From NCBI GenBank assembly GCA_037179515.1, contig JAXCGZ010002316.1, positions 10,001 through 25,000 on the forward strand: a stretch of 15,000 nt of DNA, read 5' to 3'. The translations under genes were made by a program, and so were the position numbers. Below are positions 9,459 through 15,000 of this stretch, one piece after another (position 1 is the stretch's first letter; each line of letters begins with the position of its first letter). The DNA comes from Halocaridina rubra. Taxonomy: Eukaryota; Arthropoda; Malacostraca; Decapoda; Atyidae. The notes below the pieces were generated by a model. That model made no database searches. It worked only from the letters and a program-made list of their open reading frames with translations, and had not been told where the DNA came from.

Positions 9459-10704
9459 TTGCTAAATGTAGAAAACCCAAGGCAAATTATAGAGTATGGA
9501 CAGCCAAATGAAGTGGAGGTGGAAGATATTAGGGTGCAAAAGGTGAAGGAAGCAACTGGAAGAATGAAGAACGGGAAAGCAGCTGGACCAGATGAGATAC
9601 CTGTTGAGGCTTGGAAAGCACTGGGCAATCTGGGAGTCGATATCGTGTACGAGATCATTTGCCAAGCATTTGATAGTGAAAAAATACCAAGTGAATGGAG
9701 AGAAAGTACCCTGGTACCAATTTACAAAGAGAAGGGGGACATCCAGGACTGAAAAGTATAGAGGGCTTAAGCTTATGAGCCATACTATGAAGATATATGA
9801 CAAAAGACTGAGAGAATGCACGGAAATAACGGAAGCTCAGTTAGGATTTATGCCGGGAAGGAGTACAATGGATGCCATCTTTGCGTTGAGACAGTTAATG
9901 GAGAAGTACAGAGAGAAACGAAAGGGATAACATCTGATTTTTATTGACTTGGAAAAAGTTTACGATCGATTACCAAGGGAGGAAGTGTGGAGGTGCATGC
10001 GGAAAAAGGGAGTGCCAGAAAAGTATGTGAGGGTGTGCCAGGATATGTACAAAGATGTAGACACACAAGTGAGGACAGTGGCCAGGGTGATGGACAAGTT
10101 CCCAGTGACTGTTGGACTACATCAGGGGTCGCCATTGAGTCCATACCTTTTTAACCTGGTCATGGATGTGATAATGAGGGAAGTACTGTAGGAGGCCCCA
10201 TGGACTATGTTATTTGCCGACGATGTAGTCTTGGTGGCGGAGACCAGAGAGGAAGTGGAGAAGTTGAACAAGTGGAGGGACGAGTTGGAAAGTAGAAGGC
10301 TAAAGATAAGCCGGGACAAAACAGAATGCATGCAGATGGGAGAACAAGATGATTACAGTCAATTGCACTTGGCACAGGAGAGGTTAAAGAAGGTGGAGGA
10401 TTTCAGGTACTTGGCGTCAAACCTGTCGCAGGATGGTGAACTGGATAGAGAAATTAATGGGAGAATACAAGCAGGATGGAAAAATTGGAGGAAGTGCTCT
10501 GGACTGATATGTTATAGAAAGGTTAGTGTAAGAGTGAAAGGCATGATATATCGTGCAGTGGTAAGGCCAGCGATGATATATGGCTCGGAGACTTGGCCTG
10601 TTAAGAAAACACAAGAAAAAAAGATGGAAATGGCAGAAATGAGAATGGTGAGATGGTTGTTGGGTGTGACGAAGAGGGAAAAGGATCAGGAACGACAGAA
10701 TTAG
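9459..10704 (+). pseudogene. LINE-C reverse transcriptase domain, interrupted
   Basis: This polymerase is readable almost end to end. Fingers: GRMKNGKAAGPDEIPVEAWK (about 9555-9615) and STLVPIYKEKGD, then a frameshift at about 9750 into GLKLMSHTMKIY and QLGFMPGRSTMDAIFALRQL. A TAA at 9928-9930 precedes motif A, IFIDLEKVYDR. GVPEKYVRVCQDMYKD and motif B, VGLHQGSPLSPYLFNLVMD (about 10109-10167), follow. After TAG at 10189-10191, motif C is LFADDVVLVAE with an intact FADD at 10213-10224. A thumb-side FRYLASNLSQDG and RAVVRPAMIYGSETW complete it. Catalytic residues are preserved although the frame is broken, which fits a copy that inserted as a recent relative of an active element and decayed afterwards. 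Confidence 0.9.
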
Positions 10705-11013
10705 AGGGACAGCCAAGGTGACACAAGTGGGAAAGAAGATGCAAGAAAGAAGGCTTCAGTGGTATGGACATTGTATGAGGAGAGATGAATACTGGATTGG
10801 TAGAAGGATGATGGAGCTAGAGGTGGAGGGAATGAGAGGAAGAGGGAGACCACGAAGAAGATGGGATGACTGTATACGGGACGACTTGAGAGAGAAGAAC
10901 CTCAGTGGAGAGGAAGCATTGAACAAGAGAGAGTGGAAAAAAACTGATAAGAAACAGCGACCCTATATAGTTATGGGAAAAGCGAGAGAAGAAGAAGAAG
11001 AAGAAAAAGATTA
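10705..11013 (+). pseudogene. LINE-C C-terminal tail and 3' terminus
   Basis: After a frameshift near 10690 the open frame at 10718-11071 reads VGKKMQERRLQWYGHCMRRDE, MRGRGRPRRRWDDCIRDDL, and LNKREWKK, the conserved W-Y-G-H / G-R-G-R-P / W-D-D blocks ending RTE-like polyproteins. The frame then runs through the (GAA)n end (about 10987-11007) and into flanking host DNA, so its final residues are not element-coded. The tail repeats of RTE elements are thought to be made during reverse transcription. The terminus here is GAAGAAGAAGAAAAAGATTA before the duplicated site. Confidence 0.85.
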
Positions 11014-11028
11014 TTTATTAGTTTACTT
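11014..11028. repeat. target-site duplication, LINE-C (3' side)
   Basis: Exact second copy of TTTATTAGTTTACTT after the (GAA)n end. It pairs with 7891-7905. Confidence 0.93.
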
Positions 11029-12289
<1,261 letters not shown>

Positions 12290-12735
12290 CAACGCACTTT
12301 CCTTCTTCAGCCGCAGCCGATCTTATGGGCAAACGCCTCTAGCCTAGGGCCTCTGCCATCCCAGAGGGCTTTCCTACTGAGGTCTTTTCCATTCCCTCTG
12401 GCCTTAAACTCCTTCCCTCCACCTTTCCATTGTTTCTCCTTCCCCTTGGTCATCCAGAAGTCTCTATCTCTACTTCTTCCCCCTATCCTTAAAATTTGCC
12501 CTCGGAGGGCTCTCTTTTGCCTCTAAATTACCACATCATCCCATCATTCAATATTCGCGTTGGCTGTATCTGAGAACATTGGGTATCGCGTGAGACCGCC
12601 AATATTTACCAATATTCTCCGTTGCAGCTCCCAAGGGAGGGGTTTACAGCCTTCAACCGGAGCTATGGATAGTGGGAAGGCCCTAGACATCGGTTACGGG
12701 AGGGAATCGAATTGGTCTTAGTTTCATGGCATGAA
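12290..12735. repeat. GC-richer island, possible old dispersed repeat
   Basis: This stretch differs from its AT-rich flanks: it has many C-rich and pyrimidine-rich strings on the plus strand, CG dinucleotides, and broken frames everywhere. Near its right end the minus strand contains AATTCGATTCCC (about 12705-12716), which resembles a tRNA B box, but no A box lies at the expected distance. The best reading is a degraded interspersed repeat of unknown family. An exon of an unrecognised gene is less likely because no long frame crosses it. Confidence 0.35.
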
Positions 12736-13149
12736 TTATACTCGTCTGTTCGATTATTTATAAAGTTTTGACAAATTCAGTAATCACAAATTTTATAAAA
12801 TCAAGTTAGGCGGCCATAACTGTGACAATAAACATTCAAATTTTTTTTATTTTAAATTTGTCCGTTCTTTGGTCGAAATTGGACGAGAAATGCGTATATT
12901 ATCGAAACCCTCAAGAGCCCCTTTGATGGATTCCGGAGCTCTTGGCAAGAGATGAAATGGTTGAATTGAGGTCCTTATATATTGATAGCAGAAAATAGAA
13001 ATGTTGGATTGGTAGTGAAGGATTATATGATAAGATTTTACGATGCTCATTAGCAGGGAGTTGGAAAATGGATTTTGCTTATTACATTTCAACATCGCTC
13101 TCCAATCAGGAGCGACATTATATACTTATTGGCTTATTTGCGGCAGTTA
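12736..13149. other. anonymous sequence
   Basis: Mixed sequence with a T-rich run at 12841-12848. The 82-codon minus frame at 12847-13095 shows no recognisable domain. No feature supported. Confidence 0.45.
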
Positions 13150-13182
13150 CAACTACTACCACCACCACCACTACTACTGCTA

Positions 13183-13229
<47 letters not shown>

Positions 13230-13230
13230 A
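13150..13230. repeat. compound (ACC)/(ACT)/(CTG) trinucleotide array
   Basis: Units shift from ACC to ACT and then to a pure block of about nine CTG/TGC units (13198-13229). The poly-His, poly-Tyr, poly-Cys and poly-Leu open frames are consequences of the repeat. CTG repeats form stable hairpins and are length-unstable. Confidence 0.93.
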
Positions 13231-13688
13231 CCTTCAAATCATGAAGAAACCATCTCATTCGAAAAGCTCCTCAGCATTTTGCTTCTGATAGTGGAGAAAT
13301 GTTATCTTTCCTATTTTCATTAAATTATCTTAAGGGTTTTACTTAATTTTTCTACTTTTGTGGAATACTCATGCTTAATTAGAAAAAGAATTTCACCATA
13401 ACGTCAATGGTGAAGACAAGAACAGAAAATAAGTTCAGTGTTATATTGTATTACATATTTTAAGCAAAAGCAAGCCTACTAGGTAATTTGGGCAGTTAAC
13501 TTTCACGACTGCACTCAGTGCAACCAATTTAGTTAATCGTTCGTTAAAGAAAGCTCAAACGTTTAAAGCTTCATAAATAACATTATATATCATTGTGGAC
13601 TTATTATTCTCTCTACTACTACTATAATTGTTATTGATAGCACTTTTACCACGACTAATGCTGGGATTATATTTTGTACATCTCTACC
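13231..13688. other. anonymous sequence
   Basis: No gene or repeat family recognised. A short perfect palindrome TGCACT-C-AGTGCA lies at 13510-13522, too short to interpret. Confidence 0.45.
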
Positions 13689-13749
13689 AATAATAAAAAT
13701 AATAATAACAATAATAACAACAACAACAACAACAACAACAGACAACCAC

Positions 13750-13808
<59 letters not shown>

Positions 13809-13907
13809 AAAGATAATAATAATAATAATAACAATAATCATAATGATAATAATATAAGGAAAAGAAGAAGAAGAAGAAGAAGAAGAAGAAGAAGAAGAAG
13901 AAGAAGG
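13689..13907. repeat. compound (AAT)/(AAC)/(GAA) trinucleotide array
   Basis: AAT and AAC units (13689-13741) are followed by a CAGACAACC break, a long AAT run (about 13750-13805), mixed AAT/GAT/CAT units to 13854, and a GAA block (13862-13907). A stepwise change of unit within a single tract is typical of slippage after point mutation. Confidence 0.93.
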
Positions 13908-14091
13908 AGATGAAATATTTGAATGTGATTTTTTGCATTATTGTCCTTTGCCTATATGCAGGGAGTGAAAAAGATAATTTGAAAAAGTTCAGTGAAAAAA
14001 AAAATGGTATACCTCCCTCGTCATCGATGAAGAATTCTAATGGACTATATTGACAGTTCAGAATGGAGAGAATAAAATAAACTAATTAAAG

Positions 14092-14093
<2 letters not shown>
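13908..14093. other. anonymous sequence
   Basis: Short unique-looking spacer between microsatellites. Nothing recognised. Confidence 0.45.

Positions 14094-14171
<78 letters not shown>
14094..14171. repeat. (CT)n microsatellite, left of SINE
   Basis: About 78 bases of perfect CT repeat that directly abut the SINE-like block. Confidence 0.96.
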
Positions 14172-14173
<2 letters not shown>

Positions 14174-14370
14174 GTATTCACCGTGGCTCAAGCGGTAGCG
14201 TCTGTGACTCTGAGACGTCAGGTCGAGGGTTCGCGCCCCGTCACGGTCTGAGGTTAGCAAGGGCATGCACTCAGGGTACCGATTACATCTGCCAAAACAA
14301 GTCCTTCTCAAGAAGGCAACCATCCTAGCCCTTGGTAGAGAAGGGAGTCCGTAACGTAAAACCGGAACAA
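14172..14370 (+). mobile_element. tRNA-derived SINE inside a (CT)n tract
   Basis: The head (14180-14247, 68 nt) resembles a tRNA. ACCGTG at 14180-14185 can pair with CACGGT at 14242-14247. An A-box-like TGGCTCAAGCGG lies at 14184-14195 and a B-box-like GGTTCGCGCCC at 14228-14238, with the roughly 32-nt gap normal for a pol III promoter. The anticodon stem CGTCT/AGACG can form, but its loop has nine bases, and the T-stem has mismatches, so it is a SINE head and not a working tRNA. The body follows from 14248 with GAGGTTAGCAAGGGCATGCA (14250-14269), which resembles the LINE-C leader at 7967-7985, and CTGCCAAAACAA. CT repeats lie on both sides, so any target-site duplication is hidden. Confidence 0.75.

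Positions 14371-14432
<62 letters not shown>
14371..14432. repeat. (CT)n microsatellite, right of SINE
   Basis: About 60 bases of CT repeat with one early irregularity (CCTC near 14377). It may be the other half of the tract interrupted by the SINE, or a CT-rich SINE tail. Confidence 0.95.
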
Positions 14433-14433
<1 letters not shown>

Positions 14434-14434
<1 letters not shown>

Positions 14435-14498
14435 AAAGAAAACTAAAATATGAATTGGGAAGTTCGTGCTCAAAGAAAACTAAAATATGAATTGGGAA
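14434..14498. repeat. 37-bp tandem duplication, two copies
   Basis: A 28-base identical segment beginning CAAAGAAAAC and ending ATTGGGAA occurs at 14434-14461 and 14471-14498, a period of 37 bases. The nine bases between (GTTCGTGCT) differ from those after the second copy. This is a small recent tandem duplication next to the CT tract. Confidence 0.92.
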
Positions 14499-14770
14499 CA
14501 CATTACCAGTGATAATTTACAAAAGGCATAAAAGCAGAGCCAGCTTTCGCAAGGCTGGGCTGCAAGTCCGCTAATGGTGTTCCGGAACAGAGAGGGAGGG
14601 GAAGAGTCAGATAAAGGAGGAAGTGGAGGGGGTGAGGGGAAGAGGGGGGAAGAATAGAAGTTGCCTGCAATTTTACGCTTTGCAATCAGTTGACGACTCG
14701 AATGTCATTGAATGACGTTTTCTCTCGCTTTCTTTGTGATAGTGCTTTTCCCTGTATTTTCCTTTACGTA

Positions 14771-14774
<4 letters not shown>
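14499..14774. other. anonymous sequence with purine/G-rich stretch
   Basis: No gene recognised. Positions about 14588-14653 are purine-rich on the plus strand, with runs of three to six G near 14595-14602 and 14627-14648. They could support a G-quadruplex only if one long loop is allowed. Confidence 0.45.

Positions 14775-14828
<54 letters not shown>
14775..14828. repeat. (TC)n microsatellite
   Basis: About 54 bases of perfect TC repeat, the third CT/TC tract within 750 bases. Confidence 0.95.
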
Positions 14829-14831
<3 letters not shown>

Positions 14832-15000
14832 CTCGCACAAAGGCGCATTTTTTCTCTTTTTTCTCACTTAGGAAGGAAGAAAAGGGTCGGAATGAATAGG
14901 AAACTGCTTTTTCGGAGTGACTGCTTTTCCCAAGGCACTTCTAATGGACTCAACTTTGCTTTAATTAGGATTTTTTAAATTTGATTTAAAAAAAATTAGT

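Larger units (their letters stand above)
7906..11013 (+). mobile_element. LINE-C: near full-length RTE-like non-LTR retrotransposon
   Basis: This 3,108-bp element lies between perfect 15-bp direct repeats. It has, in order, a GC-richer leader (7906 to about 8150), endonuclease, charged linker, reverse transcriptase, the RTE-type C-terminal tail, and a (GAA)n-rich 3' end (about 10987-11013). Its size and single-polyprotein layout match RTE-clade elements, which are usually just over 3 kb and end in a short tandem repeat instead of poly-A. The coding region has at least two frameshifts in the 5' half, several more downstream, and stops at 8466, 8808, 8949, 9750, 9928, 10189 and 10702, so it is inactive. 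Automated pipelines often label such endonuclease fragments as craniofacial development protein 2-like; that would be a misannotation here. Confidence 0.92.

Noticed and set aside
8118..10716. Minus-strand open frames opposite LINE-C (up to 145 codons)
   Set aside because: Antisense to the retrotransposon and without any recognisable domain.
14180..14247. Functional tRNA gene
   Set aside because: A nine-base anticodon loop, mismatched T-stem and weak D-stem, plus a SINE body directly attached, argue against a working tRNA.
14045..14473. 142-codon minus-strand frame with Arg-Glu repeats
   Set aside because: Translation of CT repeats and the SINE; the middle part is antisense tRNA-like sequence, a common false peptide.
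14588..14653. G-quadruplex motif
   Set aside because: Three good G runs lie close together, but the fourth needs a loop of over 20 bases, so the usual rule is not met.

Overview
The window looks like non-coding DNA from a large, repeat-rich animal genome. A decapod crustacean such as a penaeid shrimp or crab fits best. The reasons are very long di- and trinucleotide microsatellites (AT, CT, AAT, TAG, CTG, GAA), several decayed non-LTR retrotransposons, tRNA-derived SINE-like sequence, and no open reading frame that resembles a host gene. The taxon is an inference, because nothing here is diagnostic of a species. I see no bacterial genes, no CRISPR array, no rRNA and no intact tRNA gene.

The core of the window (about 1.8-11.0 kb) is a graveyard of three LINEs with RTE-like features: an apurinic-type endonuclease followed by reverse transcriptase. 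LINE-A lies on the minus strand (about 1785-3979). It lacks its 5' half, has an internal deletion and several stops, and is bracketed by a candidate 9-bp target-site duplication (TSD). LINE-B lies on the plus strand (about 4189-6739). It is truncated at its 5' end inside the endonuclease domain, is the most eroded of the three, and has an 11-bp perfect TSD. LINE-C lies on the plus strand (about 7906-11013). It is close to full length (3.1 kb), with a 5' leader, endonuclease, linker, reverse transcriptase, C-terminal tail and a (GAA)n end, and has a 15-bp perfect TSD. LINE-B and LINE-C belong to related lineages; LINE-A belongs to a different one. All three carry stops and frameshifts and cannot be active.

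The flanks are mostly microsatellites. A 3-nt-repeat block (AAT then TAG) spans 1359-1736, AT tracts span 6838-6936 and 7062-7460, another AT tract spans 11909-12035, a CTG/CTA block lies near 13.2 kb, AAT/AAC/GAA blocks span 13.69-13.91 kb, and three CT tracts lie between 14.09 and 14.83 kb. Two tRNA-related sequences sit inside such tracts. One is an inverted-repeat hairpin with tRNA-like boxes within AT repeats (6967-7062). The other is a tRNA-headed SINE within CT repeats (14172-14370), whose body resembles the 5' leader of LINE-C.

The remaining sequence (1-960, 7463-7890, 11.03-11.9 kb, 12.04-13.15 kb, 13.23-13.69 kb, 14.43-15.0 kb) is anonymous, with two stretches that look like other dispersed repeats. 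I found no convincing undescribed functional system. The interest lies in the clearly readable insertion history and the SINE-LINE relationship.
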